DNA of 64,000 bases, from assembly GCF_023195835.1 (NCBI RefSeq), contig NZ_CP096199.1, forward strand, positions 1,984,001 to 2,048,000. Reading direction: 5' to 3'. Each line of letters begins with the position of its first letter. Positions within the stretch are counted from its first letter, which is position 1. This document shows positions 44,480 to 54,098 of this stretch, piece by piece. The notes under the pieces are model-generated. The model ran no database searches. It was not told the DNA's origin and was given only the letters and a program-made list of their open reading frames with translations. The translations under genes were made by a program, and so were the position numbers. This DNA is from Vibrio sinaloensis. Lineage in GTDB: Bacteria > Pseudomonadota > Gammaproteobacteria > Enterobacterales > Vibrionaceae.

Positions 44480-46687
44480 TTAGATTCGCGAAGCAGCGGC
44501 ATACTGCTTAAGCAAATCAGGAACATCCAAAATAAGTGCAATATGACCGTCACTTGTGATGGTTGCGCCTGCCATACCTGGGGTACCTTGTAGCAAGTTG
44601 TCCAATGGTTTGATCACCACTTCTTCTTGTCCAATCAAGGTATCCACTACAAAACCAACACGCTGGTTACCGATTTGTACGATGACAACATGACCGTGGC
44701 CTTTGCCTCGTTCAACATGTCCCATATGCGGTGCTAACCAGTTTTGGAGATAGAATAGTGGGATAGACTTATCACGGACAATGATGGTCAGCTGACCGTC
44801 AACCACGTTGGTTCTGCTCAGATCTAGGTGGAAAATCTCACTCACACTGGCTAGTGGCAGTGCAAATGGGTTGCCTGCCACACCGACCATTAGGGTTGGC
44901 AAAATAGCCAACGTCAGTGGGACTTTGATGGTAATTTTTGTCCCCTTGCCGAGTTCTGAGTCGATATCAATCTGACCATTTAAGGTATTGATGGCGGTTT
45001 TCACCACGTCCATACCAACACCACGGCCTGAGATATCTGAGATCTTCTCTTTACTGGAGAAGCCAGGCATAAAGATAAGGTTAAAACACTCTTTATCTGT
45101 TAAGCGTGAAGCGGCATCTTCGTCCATCATGCCACGCTTAACCGCAATTGCGCGTAGCTTGTCTGGATCCATACCACCGCCATCATCGACAATGGCAAGT
45201 TCGATATGGTCACCCTCTTGTGAGGCTGACAGAATAACTTTACCGGTGCGAGGCTTACCTGAAGCGACACGGTCATCTGGCATTTCAATACCGTGGTCAA
45301 CAGAGTTTCGCACCAAGTGGATCAATGGGTCTGCAAGTGCTTCAACCAAGTTTTTATCTAGGTCGGTGTCTTCACCACGCATTTCCAGGGTAATGTCTTT
45401 GTTCAAGCTACGTGCAAGGTCTCGTACTACGCGAGGGAATCGGCCGAAAACTTTCTTAATCGGCTGCATACGCGTCTTCATGACCGCGCCTTGTAAATCA
45501 GCCGTCACCACATCAAGATTCGACACGGCCTTAGACATCTCTTCGTCATTACTGTTGAGACCAAGGCTCAATAAACGATTTCGTACCAGTACCAGCTCAC
45601 CGACCATGTTCATAATGGTATCTAGCGTTGAGGTATCAACACGAACTGTCGCTTCAGCTTGCGGCTTCTTCGCTTGTGTAGCCGGTGGCGCTGCCTCTTT
45701 TTTGGCCGGTGGTGGTGGTGGTGCGGATTGCGCAGCTGGCGCGGCTGCAGGTTTCGCTGGCTCTACTGGCTTGGCAGCCGGTGGCGGCGTAGCGGCGGGT
45801 TTAGTCGCCGCATCAAGTTCTTCTGGAGATGGTCCTTTGCCTGAACCATGAAGTTCATCCAAAAGTTTTTCAAACTCTTCATCGGTCATCAAGTCACTAT
45901 CGCCTGCTGCCACTGAAGGTGTCGCAGGCGCGGCAGGTGCCGAGGCTGCGGGTGCGGCTTGTTCACTCTTACCGGGCGCTTTACCTGAGCCATGAAGCTC
46001 ATCGAGCAGCTTCTCAAACTCATCGTCGGTAATGTCGCCACTGTCTTGTGAACTTGGTGCCGAAGTTGGAGCTGACGACGCTGGAGCGGCTGAGGCGGTG
46101 CTCGAAGCACCCGGTGCACTTCCTGCACCGTGCAATTCATCTAGCAGCTTTTCAAACTCGTCTTGAGTTATTTCATCAATCGAACCAGCAGAGATCTGGG
46201 AAGACTCCTGGGCAGTTTCTTCAACCTGTGGTGGTTCGACTGGTGTCTCTTCTACAACAGGTGGTTGTTCTTCAGCTACGACCGCTTCATCAGCAGATTC
46301 AGGGTTACTGAGTCGATGAAGCTCATCCAATAATGCTTGTTCCGCTTTCGGCAGGGGCTCACGGTCTTGAACCGCTTGGAACTGCTCATTGACGGTATCG
46401 AGTGCTTTTAGCATCGTATCCATCAGACCAGAGCTAACTTGACGCTGGCCATTACGCAGAATATCGAAAACGTTCTCGGCACCGTGACAGGTGTCAACTA
46501 ATTCAGTCAACGCTAGGAAGCCCGCACCACCTTTTACGGTGTGGAAACCACGGAAAATAGCATTTAATAGATCTCTATCGTCAGGGTTGTTTTCTAGCTC
46601 TACTAACTGCTCAGAGAGAAGTTCCAATATCTCTCCTGCTTCAACTAAAAAGTCCTGAAGAATATCTTCGTCTAAATCGTAGCTCAT
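44480..46687 (-). CDS. cheA: Chemotaxis histidine kinase CheA with repeated linker motif
   Basis: CheA phosphorylates CheY and CheB on receptor signals. The 735-residue protein has the Hpt domain at 1-105 (phospho-acceptor H49 in GFHTVKGG), a dimerisation domain near 350-410, the ATPase at about 410-590 (NSVDHGIE, DDGGGMD, GRGVGMDVV) and a CheW-like domain to the end. No clear P2 (CheY-binding) domain is seen. The Pro/Ala-rich linker (130-345) instead contains three near-identical copies of (D/E)EFEKLLDELHG.G..PG at about 173-193, 219-239 and 267-287, plus a shorter LLDELH at 119-124. This linker corresponds in position to the ParP-interacting localisation domain described in vibrio CheA. Confidence 0.95.
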   Translation of the reverse strand: MSYDLDEDILQDFLVEAGEILELLSEQLVELENNPDDRDLLNAIFRGFHTVKGGAGFLALTELVDTCHGAENVFDILRNGQRQVSSGLMDTMLKALDTVNEQFQAVQDREPLPKAEQALLDELHRLSNPESADEAVVAEEQPPVVEETPVEPPQVEETAQESSQISAGSIDEITQDEFEKLLDELHGAGSAPGASSTASAAPASSAPTSAPSSQDSGDITDDEFEKLLDELHGSGKAPGKSEQAAPAASAPAAPATPSVAAGDSDLMTDEEFEKLLDELHGSGKGPSPEELDAATKPAATPPPAAKPVEPAKPAAAPAAQSAPPPPPAKKEAAPPATQAKKPQAEATVRVDTSTLDTIMNMVGELVLVRNRLLSLGLNSNDEEMSKAVSNLDVVTADLQGAVMKTRMQPIKKVFGRFPRVVRDLARSLNKDITLEMRGEDTDLDKNLVEALADPLIHLVRNSVDHGIEMPDDRVASGKPRTGKVILSASQEGDHIELAIVDDGGGMDPDKLRAIAVKRGMMDEDAASRLTDKECFNLIFMPGFSSKEKISDISGRGVGMDVVKTAINTLNGQIDIDSELGKGTKITIKVPLTLAILPTLMVGVAGNPFALPLASVSEIFHLDLSRTNVVDGQLTIIVRDKSIPLFYLQNWLAPHMGHVERGKGHGHVVIVQIGNQRVGFVVDTLIGQEEVVIKPLDNLLQGTPGMAGATITSDGHIALILDVPDLLKQYAAASRI

Positions 46688-46696
46688 ATGTTACCT

Positions 46697-47416
46697 CTAA
46701 AACCCAAGACTCGAGAGTAAGTCGTCAACTTCGTCTTGTGATGAAACGGCATCTTCCCTTTCTTGAGGGTTAAGAATAGGACCTTCCGGATCCGTTGCTG
46801 CTTTGTTCTTTTTATCTGTATTTTCTTCCAACTGGCTAGCGCCAAACGCTGTCAGAATTTCGACTAGTCTGCCTTCGACTTCGTTGACCAAGGTGATCAC
46901 TCGACGAATGATTTGCCCAGTTAAATCTTGGAAATCTTGAGCCATGAGAATCTCGGTCAGTTGACCTCTCAGCTCAGAGCTGTCGCCTTCTACTTCCCCA
47001 AGTAGATCATCGATTCGATGACACAGCGCTTTAAACTCCGCCAGATCAATACGACCGTGCATCAACTCATTCCACTGAGGACGGACCTTAAGCAGTCCTT
47101 CGTGAAGGTTGTCTGCAATGGGCATACACCGATCCACCGCATCCATGGTTTTGTTGGCAGCGACTTCAGTCTTGTCAATGACGTATTGGAGGCGATCCCT
47201 TGCATCTGGGATTTCGTCATTGGCGATCTCACTCATGCGCTCATCCACGCTAAAGTGCTTGATTGACTCATGCAAATCACGAGTCAACTCACCAATCTCT
47301 TGTAGCATTGGATTTTTTTGGTTCTCGTAGATGCCTTTAACAAGAGAATCCGCCTCTTGTTGCTGGTCGTTTTCCAACAGCTCTACGAGTTGCTTTGCCT
47401 GTTCTAATGAAATCAT
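46697..47416 (-). CDS. cheZ: CheY phosphatase CheZ
   Basis: CheZ speeds up dephosphorylation of CheY-P. The 239-residue protein is helical. The catalytic glutamine region is AQDFQDLTGQIIRRV (about 155-169), and the C-terminal CheY-binding peptide is the acidic/hydrophobic tail QDEVDDLLSSLGF. It lies 10 nt upstream of cheA. Confidence 0.95.
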   Translation of the reverse strand: MISLEQAKQLVELLENDQQQEADSLVKGIYENQKNPMLQEIGELTRDLHESIKHFSVDERMSEIANDEIPDARDRLQYVIDKTEVAANKTMDAVDRCMPIADNLHEGLLKVRPQWNELMHGRIDLAEFKALCHRIDDLLGEVEGDSSELRGQLTEILMAQDFQDLTGQIIRRVITLVNEVEGRLVEILTAFGASQLEENTDKKNKAATDPEGPILNPQEREDAVSSQDEVDDLLSSLGF

Positions 47417-47455
47417 TCTGAATTGGCCTTTTAACGCTTTCGGTCAATTCCTTGA

Positions 47456-47848
47456 CTATAAGCGCTCAAAAATTTTGTCTAATTTTTCTTTTAGTGTCGC
47501 CGCAGTGAAAGGCTTAACGATATAGCCGTTTACACCTGCTTGAGCGGCTTCGATGATTTGCTCACGCTTTGCTTCTGCAGTAATCATTAGTACTGGCAAG
47601 TGCTTCAACTCGGCGTCAGCACGAATATGCTTGAGTAGGTCAATACCTTGCATACCTGGCATATTCCAGTCTGTCACGACAAAGTCAAAATCACCTTTCT
47701 TAAGCATAGGTAACGCCGTTAAGCCATCATCCGCTTCTTGGGTGTTATTAAAGCCCAAATCACGAAGTAGGTTCTTAACGATACGGCGCATTGTTGAGAA
47801 GTCATCAACAATAAGGATCTTCATGTTTTTATTCAAAATTGCCTCCAC
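47456..47848 (-). CDS. cheY: Chemotaxis response regulator CheY
   Basis: CheY-P binds the flagellar switch and controls motor rotation. The 130-residue single receiver domain has D15/D16, phospho-acceptor D60 (VVTDWNMPG), T90 and K112 (VKPF). It is nearly invariant in vibrios, including the N-terminal [12 protein letters not shown] start. It lies between fliA and cheZ. Confidence 0.97.
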   Translation of the reverse strand: MEAILNKNMKILIVDDFSTMRRIVKNLLRDLGFNNTQEADDGLTALPMLKKGDFDFVVTDWNMPGMQGIDLLKHIRADAELKHLPVLMITAEAKREQIIEAAQAGVNGYIVKPFTAATLKEKLDKIFERL

Positions 47849-47876
47849 TGAGTTCGAGATCAGTGATGTTTACTCA

Positions 47877-48608
47877 TTATTTTGTCCAAGCACTCAACTT
47901 AGTGCGTAGACGCTGCATTGACTGGCTTAATATTTGGCTAACGCGTGACTCGCTAACACCAATTACCTCGCCGATTTCCTTTAAGTTTAACTCTTCATCG
48001 TAATAAAGCGAAAGTACTAGTGACTCTCGTTCTGGAAGAGATTTGATCGAATCGACTAAAGCTTGACGAAAATATTCATCAGCGACCCCTTGAAAGGGTA
48101 AATTCTCTTCTTCGCTATCGTCGGGAGAAATGACGTCCTCGGAGACTCCGAGATCTTCAATTCCAACCAAACGTGAACAGTTAATATCGGTTAAAATCGT
48201 ATGGTATTGCTCTAGGCTAATGCCCATATGCTGCGCAACTTCTGCATCAGTTGGGTCTCGATTCAACTCACCTTCGAGCGCAGATATCGCCTGGCTAACC
48301 TCGCGGTTGTATTTATGCACCGAGCGCGGAACCCAGTCACCACGGCGAATATCATCTAGCATAGCACCACGAATTCGGATGCCTGCGTAGGTTTCGAAGC
48401 TCGCTCCTTTACTACCATCGTAGTTCTTTTGAGCTTCAAGTAGACCGATCATGCCCGCCTGAATAAGATCTTCCACTTGCACACTCGGGGGCAATCGCCC
48501 TAGCAAATGGTGAGCAATACGCTTCACTAGCACCGAGTATTTTTCTAAAAACGCTCGCTGACTGTTTTGGTTTGCGTATTGGTCATAGGTCAAGGCCTTA
48601 TTCACCAA
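47877..48608 (-). CDS. fliA: Flagellar sigma factor FliA (sigma-28)
   Basis: FliA drives late flagellar and chemotaxis genes. The 243-residue protein contains region 2 (VEDLIQAGMIGLLEAQKNYD, about 46-65; AMLDDIRRGDWVPRS), region 3 and region 4 (LKEIGEVIGVSESRVSQILSQSMQRLR, about 209-235). The start overlaps the flhG stop by 11 nt, coupling the regulator and sigma factor. Confidence 0.97.
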   Translation of the reverse strand: MVNKALTYDQYANQNSQRAFLEKYSVLVKRIAHHLLGRLPPSVQVEDLIQAGMIGLLEAQKNYDGSKGASFETYAGIRIRGAMLDDIRRGDWVPRSVHKYNREVSQAISALEGELNRDPTDAEVAQHMGISLEQYHTILTDINCSRLVGIEDLGVSEDVISPDDSEEENLPFQGVADEYFRQALVDSIKSLPERESLVLSLYYDEELNLKEIGEVIGVSESRVSQILSQSMQRLRTKLSAWTK

Positions 48609-49485
48609 ATGGTTCCTCTAACATCTCTGGTCTATTCAGTAAGCGTTCAACAAAAAACTCAAGATGTCCACTCGGGGTCTTAGGTATTGGCCAAGTCAGT
48701 GCTTTACTTGCCAAAGAACCAATCGCTAATGCCGCGGGAGATCTCGGAAATGCGTCAACAACAATTTTTTGTTTTTTGACCGCTTGCCTAACTTTATCAT
48801 CCAACGGAATACATGCTACGAGCTCAAGGCTCACATTCAAGAATCGCTCTGTGACCAAGGTCAACTTTGCGAACAATTCTCTGCCTTCGCGATAGCTTCT
48901 GACCATATTTGCAACGATTTTAAAACGTTGCACCTGATGGTCTTTACTCAACAACTTGATTAAAGCATATGCATCAGTAATCGATGTTGGTTCATCACAC
49001 ACGACCACCACCACGTCTTGAGCTGCGCGAGAAAAGCTCACCACCATGTCAGAGATACCGGCAGCGGTATCAATGAGCAAGACGTCCATCTCATCTTCCA
49101 AGCTACCAAACGCTCGAATAAGCCCGACGTGCTGAGCATGTGACAGCTCGGTCATCGCTTGCGTACCCGACGTGGCCGGAATGATACGGATGCCGTGAGG
49201 ACCTTCGACAATCGCATCTTTTAAATCGCATTCACCCGCGAGAACATGGCCTAGGTTGCGCTTTGGTCGAATTCCCAACATGACGTCGACATTGGCTAAA
49301 CCTAAGTCAGCATCAAGCACCATTACTTTTTTGCCCTGACGTGCCATCGAAATGGCCATTCCCAAGGTTACGTTTGATTTACCAACACCACCTTTGCCAC
49401 CCGTCACAGAAATGACTTTGGTTAAAGAAGGCTGTGTTAAGCGGCGTAGTCCGCTTGCTTGGTCTTGTATCATATTCTTTGTCAT
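48598..49485 (-). CDS. flhG: Flagellar number regulator FlhG (FleN, MinD-like)
   Basis: FlhG is a MinD-type ATPase that limits the number of polar flagella, opposing FlhF. The start is taken as ATG 49485 (MTKNMIQDQASGLRRLTQ), 14 nt after flhF, giving 295 residues, the usual vibrio length; the longer frame upstream runs into flhF. Present are the N-terminal DQAGLRRL-type activation helix, Walker A KGGVGKSN (about 33-40) and ATPase motif VLDADLGLANVD. The C-terminus overlaps fliA. Confidence 0.95.
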   Translation of the reverse strand: MTKNMIQDQASGLRRLTQPSLTKVISVTGGKGGVGKSNVTLGMAISMARQGKKVMVLDADLGLANVDVMLGIRPKRNLGHVLAGECDLKDAIVEGPHGIRIIPATSGTQAMTELSHAQHVGLIRAFGSLEDEMDVLLIDTAAGISDMVVSFSRAAQDVVVVVCDEPTSITDAYALIKLLSKDHQVQRFKIVANMVRSYREGRELFAKLTLVTERFLNVSLELVACIPLDDKVRQAVKKQKIVVDAFPRSPAALAIGSLASKALTWPIPKTPSGHLEFFVERLLNRPEMLEEPFGE

Positions 49486-49498
49486 AATCGTCCGCCGC

Positions 49499-50977
49499 CT
49501 AGAACCTCTCCGCTTCACTATTCCAGTAGTGAGGTTCATCATCTGTCGACTTCTCAAGTAATTCGTTTGCTTTAGCGACCATATACTTTGGCTGCGCTAT
49601 CACAATGTCTTCAGGAACTCGTTGTCCATTCGCAATGTAGGCTACTGGGAGTGCGTTTTGCACAACCACGCTGACAAATTCACCCAAACTAAGGGATTCA
49701 TCGAGCTTGGTCATAATGCATCCTGACAGGGGTATACGCTTAAAGTGATCGATGGTCTCTTGCAGTACTTTGCGCTGCGCAGTGGCAGGCAAAACTAGGT
49801 AACTGTGAATCACTTCTCCGCTCTCATGCATCAGCGTATCTAACTGCTCAGAGAGCCTAACATCACGCTGGCCCATGCCTGCTGTATCAACAAGAATTAG
49901 GCGACGATTGCGTAACTGATATATTACATCGGCTAACTCATTGGAATCTTTAGCGACTTTTACAGGACATCCCATAATTCGTCCATAAATTGCCAACTGC
50001 TCGTGTGCTCCGATACGGTAAGTGTCGGTAGAAACTAGGGCCACATTGTCTGCGCCAAACTCCATCGCAGCTCGCGCGGCAAGCTTAGCCACTGTCGTAG
50101 TTTTGCCCACCCCCGTTGGCCCAAGTAGCGCGACCACACCACCGCGCTTTAATATGTCTTGCTTAGAGATAGGAATTTGGTCTGACACCAGACCTAACAG
50201 CGCCTTCCACGCTTTAGTCGGTGGGGTGTCTTCAGGAATATAGCAAGCCAATTGATCAGCAAGGTCAGACGATACGCCCATTCGCTCCAAACGTTTGATA
50301 AGCATAGCTCGAAGTGGTTCACGGCGCTCAACCTCTTGCCACATTAAGCCGGACACTTGATGCTCTAGCAGGCGACGAATTGAGGTCATCTCCTCTTTCA
50401 TCTCTTCAAGGTCTTCGTTGGAAACACTTGGCTCGTTGTGACGAGCTCGCTCATAGCGGGTTGGATCTAGTTTGGCCGGTGGTTTCTCAAAGCGGCGGTC
50501 TTCCGCAATCAGGCGCGCAAGCGGTGAATCTTCTTTCACGCGCACATTTTCATTTGAATTGCCACGCGAAGAGGATTGGCGTTTTAGCAACGCAGAAAGG
50601 GAGTCTGGATTCTCATCTTGGTGGTGCGTATCCACGTCGTCTTTACCATGGCTGTACTGCTTGAGCATATTGGCAAAACGCTTGGTCATCGAACGGCCTG
50701 AATCGGCCTGAGATTGTAGGCTAACGCGGTCCTCGTCTAGAGCACGTTTTTGACTGCTTAGCTGGGCACTTTGCACCTGACGAGGCGGAGTTTGGCGTGG
50801 ACTTGAGTTGTAACTGTTAGCGGTTCGGTTTGCACCTTCGCCGTCTACAGCCGCCACAATCTCAACCCCACCCGCGACCTTCTTGTTGGACATGATAACG
50901 GCATCATCACCTAGCTCAGATTTAACCTGCAGCAAGGCGGTGCGCATGTCCTTTGCAAAAAATCGTTTTATCTTCAA
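49499..50977 (-). CDS. flhF: Flagellar positioning GTPase FlhF
   Basis: FlhF is an SRP-type GTPase that places the flagellum at the pole. The 492-residue protein has a conserved N-terminal start MKIKRFFAKDMRTALLQVKSELG and a long variable basic linker (about 60-190). The NG GTPase domain from about 200 has GPTGVGKTTTVAKL (about 280-293), DTYRIGAHEQL and LVDTAGMGQRD. It lies upstream of flhG in the same operon. Confidence 0.96.
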   Translation of the reverse strand: MKIKRFFAKDMRTALLQVKSELGDDAVIMSNKKVAGGVEIVAAVDGEGANRTANSYNSSPRQTPPRQVQSAQLSSQKRALDEDRVSLQSQADSGRSMTKRFANMLKQYSHGKDDVDTHHQDENPDSLSALLKRQSSSRGNSNENVRVKEDSPLARLIAEDRRFEKPPAKLDPTRYERARHNEPSVSNEDLEEMKEEMTSIRRLLEHQVSGLMWQEVERREPLRAMLIKRLERMGVSSDLADQLACYIPEDTPPTKAWKALLGLVSDQIPISKQDILKRGGVVALLGPTGVGKTTTVAKLAARAAMEFGADNVALVSTDTYRIGAHEQLAIYGRIMGCPVKVAKDSNELADVIYQLRNRRLILVDTAGMGQRDVRLSEQLDTLMHESGEVIHSYLVLPATAQRKVLQETIDHFKRIPLSGCIMTKLDESLSLGEFVSVVVQNALPVAYIANGQRVPEDIVIAQPKYMVAKANELLEKSTDDEPHYWNSEAERF

Positions 50978-51007
50978 ATTGGGTACCGTATATCAACGCA
51001 TTGAAAA

Positions 51008-53101
51008 CTAGTTGCCAACAGCTTGCACAATGCGAATTTGTTTCTCGTCAGGGATTTCTTGGTAAGAGAGCACTCTTAACGAAGGAATCGTGTTCTTAAC
51101 AAATTTTGCTAGCGTCGAGCGCAACACTCCGGATGTCAGTAACACTGCTGGTTCACCTTTCAGCTCTTGCTCTTGAGTGGCTTGGCTCAATGATGATTGT
51201 AGCCTCTCCGCTAAGCCCGGCTCGATTCCCGCAGATTCACCACCCGACGCCTGCATGGTCTGATGCAATATTTGTTCCAGCTCAGGGATCAGGGTAATTA
51301 CCGGCAATTCTGGCTCTATCCCATTGATTTCTTGGACAATTAGTCGTTTGAGCGAGATACGTACCGCAGCGGTTAAAATGTCAGGTTCTTGACTCTTGCT
51401 TGAGTATTCGGACAAGGTTTGAACAATGGTTCGAATGTCACGAATCGGTACCGCTTCGTTGAGTAGATTTTGCAGAACTTTGACCACCGCGCCCAATGGC
51501 AGTTGGTCAGGCACAAAGTTCTCAACCAATTTAGGCGTGCTGCGACCCAGCATTTCCAATAGGTTTTGTACCTCTTCATGGCCGATCAACTGGGATGCGT
51601 TGTTGGTTAACAGTTGGCTTAAGTGGGTCGCGAGAACGGTTGAAGAATCAACCACGGTATAACCCAATGCTTGCGCATGCTCTCGCTGCTCTTCGCGAAT
51701 CCACACCGCTTCCAGACCAAAGGCCGGATCTATGGTCGGTTCGCCTTCTATCATGCCGTAGACTTGGCCTGGGTTAATGGCCAACTCCATATCGGGTCTA
51801 ATCTCAGCTTCGCCGACTGCTACCCCCATTAAGGTAATTCGATAGCTGTTAGGGGTTAGCTCCAAGTTGTCACGAATATGCACCGCAGGGATAAGGAAGC
51901 CAAAGTCCTGAGATAACTTTTTCCGAACCCCTTTCACGCGCTCTAAAAGCTCGCCACCTTGGTCTTTGTCCACCAGCGGGATCAGGCGATAACCCACCTC
52001 AAGACCTACGATATCAACCGGTTGTACATCATCCCAAGAGAGCTCTTTTGGTGTTGGCGAGTCTTGCTCTGTGGTGGCTGGAAGATTGGTTTGCTCTGCC
52101 GCTTTCTTCTGTTTGCGCTGAATCAAGTACGCTGAGCCCGCAGCAATGATCGCCAGCAGCAAAAACGCAAAGTGAGGCATCCCAGGCACGACACCCATGA
52201 CACCCAGAATCGCCGCTGTAATCATCAAGGCTTTCGGGTTGTCAAACATCTGGAAGACAACTTGTTGTCCCATATCTTCATCAGCGTTTTGACGCGTCAC
52301 CATGATCGCGGCACCGATCGAGAGTAGCAATGATGGTATCTGTGCGACCAAGCCATCACCTATGGTTAGCAAGGTATAGATTTCGACTGCCTCGCCAAAA
52401 CCCAAGCCGTACTGGGCCATACCGATGGAAAGACCACCAATGATGTTGATGAATAAGATCAAAATACCGGCGATAGCGTCCCCTTTAACGAACTTTGACG
52501 CACCATCCATCGAACCGTAGAAATCCGCTTCTTTGGTCACTTCTTGGCGACGCGTTCGCGCTTGGTCTTGATCAATCAGGCCTGCGTTTAAGTCCGCATC
52601 AATCGCCATCTGCTTACCAGGTAATGCATCTAGGGTGAAACGCGCACTGACCTCTGAAATACGGCCTGCACCTTTGGTCACCACCATGAAGTTGATGATC
52701 ATCAAGATGAGAAACACCACGAGACCTACCGCGTAGTTACCACCAATAACCACGCTACCAAAGGCCTCAATAACGCTACCCGCCGCTCCCGGCCCTTCGT
52801 GACCGTAGAGTAATACCACACGGGTCGAGGCGACGTTCAACGCCAAGCGTAGCAAGGTCGCAATAAGCAGTACCGTTGGGAATGCAGCGAAGTCGAGTGG
52901 ACGTCGAGTGTAGACAGTCACCAGCAACACCACCATAGCAAGGGCGATATTAAAGGTGAAAAATAGGTCGAGCAGAAACGCCGGAATCGGCAATATGACC
53001 ATGGCCAAGGTGGCCAATACCATAATCGGCGCGCCGATCGCTGGCATCGCACGCTGTGGTATTGGGGGCAATTTGTGTGCAAATGGCAGAGAGAACTTCA
53101 T
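51008..53101 (-). CDS. flhA: Flagellar export gate protein FlhA
   Basis: FlhA forms the nonameric cytoplasmic ring and proton-linked gate of the flagellar type III export apparatus. The 697-residue protein has about eight transmembrane helices in the first 330 residues, with the FHIPEP cytoplasmic loop (SARFTLDALPGKQMAIDADLNAGLI). The cytoplasmic substrate-binding domain occupies about 360-697. It is the first gene of the operon, behind a sigma-54 promoter. Confidence 0.97.
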   Translation of the reverse strand: MKFSLPFAHKLPPIPQRAMPAIGAPIMVLATLAMVILPIPAFLLDLFFTFNIALAMVVLLVTVYTRRPLDFAAFPTVLLIATLLRLALNVASTRVVLLYGHEGPGAAGSVIEAFGSVVIGGNYAVGLVVFLILMIINFMVVTKGAGRISEVSARFTLDALPGKQMAIDADLNAGLIDQDQARTRRQEVTKEADFYGSMDGASKFVKGDAIAGILILFINIIGGLSIGMAQYGLGFGEAVEIYTLLTIGDGLVAQIPSLLLSIGAAIMVTRQNADEDMGQQVVFQMFDNPKALMITAAILGVMGVVPGMPHFAFLLLAIIAAGSAYLIQRKQKKAAEQTNLPATTEQDSPTPKELSWDDVQPVDIVGLEVGYRLIPLVDKDQGGELLERVKGVRKKLSQDFGFLIPAVHIRDNLELTPNSYRITLMGVAVGEAEIRPDMELAINPGQVYGMIEGEPTIDPAFGLEAVWIREEQREHAQALGYTVVDSSTVLATHLSQLLTNNASQLIGHEEVQNLLEMLGRSTPKLVENFVPDQLPLGAVVKVLQNLLNEAVPIRDIRTIVQTLSEYSSKSQEPDILTAAVRISLKRLIVQEINGIEPELPVITLIPELEQILHQTMQASGGESAGIEPGLAERLQSSLSQATQEQELKGEPAVLLTSGVLRSTLAKFVKNTIPSLRVLSYQEIPDEKQIRIVQAVGN

Positions 53102-53149
53102 GGTTGGTCAGCTACAATATCGGGAAAAATGAATAACTTGGCTAGCACA

Positions 53150-53165
53150 TGCAATATCCAGTCCA
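53150..53165 (-). promoter_or_regulatory. Sigma-54 promoter of the flhA operon
   Basis: On the minus strand it reads TGGACTGGATATTGCA. GG and GC are exactly 10 nt apart and the -12 block TTGCA is perfect against TGGCACG-N4-TTGC(A/T). Transcription would start near 53139, about 38 nt before the flhA start codon. Sigma-54 and FlrA-type control of the flhA operon is established for vibrios, which supports the reading. Confidence 0.75.
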
Positions 53166-53231
53166 GCAACTATGTCAATTTTATGGCTTTGGTTTGACGT
53201 TCGACAAGCTTGACTTAGCGTCATCATCGGC

Positions 53232-53264
53232 AAAAAAATGGCATGCCAGCTGACATGCCATTTT
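53232..53264 (-). terminator. Terminator of sixA
   Basis: An AAAATGGCATG/CATGCCATTTT perfect 11-bp stem with an 8-nt loop is followed by a T run on the minus strand. It lies 9 nt after the sixA stop. Confidence 0.85.
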
Positions 53265-53272
53265 CAGCTTCA

Positions 53273-53737
53273 TCATGGATGGATATTGAACCGCACCTCT
53301 CCGGTGCGCTTCTCGGTTGAGAAATCAATACAAATCAAACCGGAAGTTGGAAACATAGGCGGGATCATATCGGTCACAAACTCGGCTGTCAGGTAGCCGA
53401 CTAATGGCAGATGAGACACGATCAACACATTCTGGTAATGATGCACATCAATCAGGGCATTGACATAGTCAGCAACCTGCTCTGAATCTCCGTACGGGGT
53501 AATCTCCTCGCAGGTTTCTACTAGCTCAGCGGCAAAATGCTTAGAGATGGCCTTCCAGGTTTGCTGCGCGCGGACATAAGGGCTGACCAATACTTTGTCG
53601 AACTTGGCAAACCCTTTTTCTGCACAAGCTCGCGCGACCGCGATCGATGCACTGTGGCCATGGTCGGTCAATGCTCGTTCAGCATCGCTGTGAGCAAAAT
53701 GTTCCGCTTCCCCATGGCGCATGATAAAAATATTCAT
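53273..53737 (-). CDS. sixA: Phosphohistidine phosphatase SixA
   Basis: SixA is a small histidine-phosphatase-fold enzyme that dephosphorylates phosphohistidine, in E. coli on the ArcB Hpt domain or PTS proteins. The 154-residue protein has the catalytic motif IMRHGEAE with His8, SPYVRAQQT (about 52-60) and the second histidine in VSHLPLVG (about 108-115). It is monocistronic. Confidence 0.93.
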   Translation of the reverse strand: MNIFIMRHGEAEHFAHSDAERALTDHGHSASIAVARACAEKGFAKFDKVLVSPYVRAQQTWKAISKHFAAELVETCEEITPYGDSEQVADYVNALIDVHHYQNVLIVSHLPLVGYLTAEFVTDMIPPMFPTSGLICIDFSTEKRTGEVRFNIHP

Positions 53738-54098
53738 GGCGTATTCCTGATACTATCCCCACCCTAATCGATGAGTGGCTTTTTGTTTTTATTTTGGCTT
53801 GAAGGCCGCTCGACTGAGCAATAACTTTGATTGGCAGTCATACCTGACTTTCATTTATCAATAATTATATCAACTCTTGCCTGAAAGACTCAGACTTTGT
53901 TAACACTCTTTGAAGCGCCGCTAACAATCCGCAGACAGGTGTGTTTTGCTCATATTTCTCAAACAGATAGTTTGCAGTCAGCGCGTTCCGAGTCATAATT
54001 ACTCTATTGTCTATAAGATAACTCGCAACGGTATCGAGCCAGTGTGATCACATTCGCCTTTAGCCGTTGGTCTTTGATCACTTTTGGAGTAGTCAGTC
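53738..54098. promoter_or_regulatory. Divergent intergenic region sixA / peptidase gene
   Basis: The 361-nt gap is AT-rich in its first half and holds no reading frame. TGTGATCACA at 54043-54052 is a perfect 10-bp palindrome 47-56 bp before the peptidase start codon. It looks like two abutting CRP half-sites without the N6 spacer, so CRP binding is doubtful. A second GATCAC lies at 54075-54080. No hairpin terminator or promoter could be fixed with confidence. Confidence 0.4.

Noticed and set aside
44988..45851. 287-codon plus-strand open frame opposite cheA
   Set aside because: It mirrors the Pro/Ala-rich CheA linker and ATPase region; Ser/Ala/Gly-rich translation and no family features.
54043..54052. 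CRP site before the M16 peptidase
   Set aside because: TGTGATCACA lacks the 6-nt spacer between half-sites that CRP requires.
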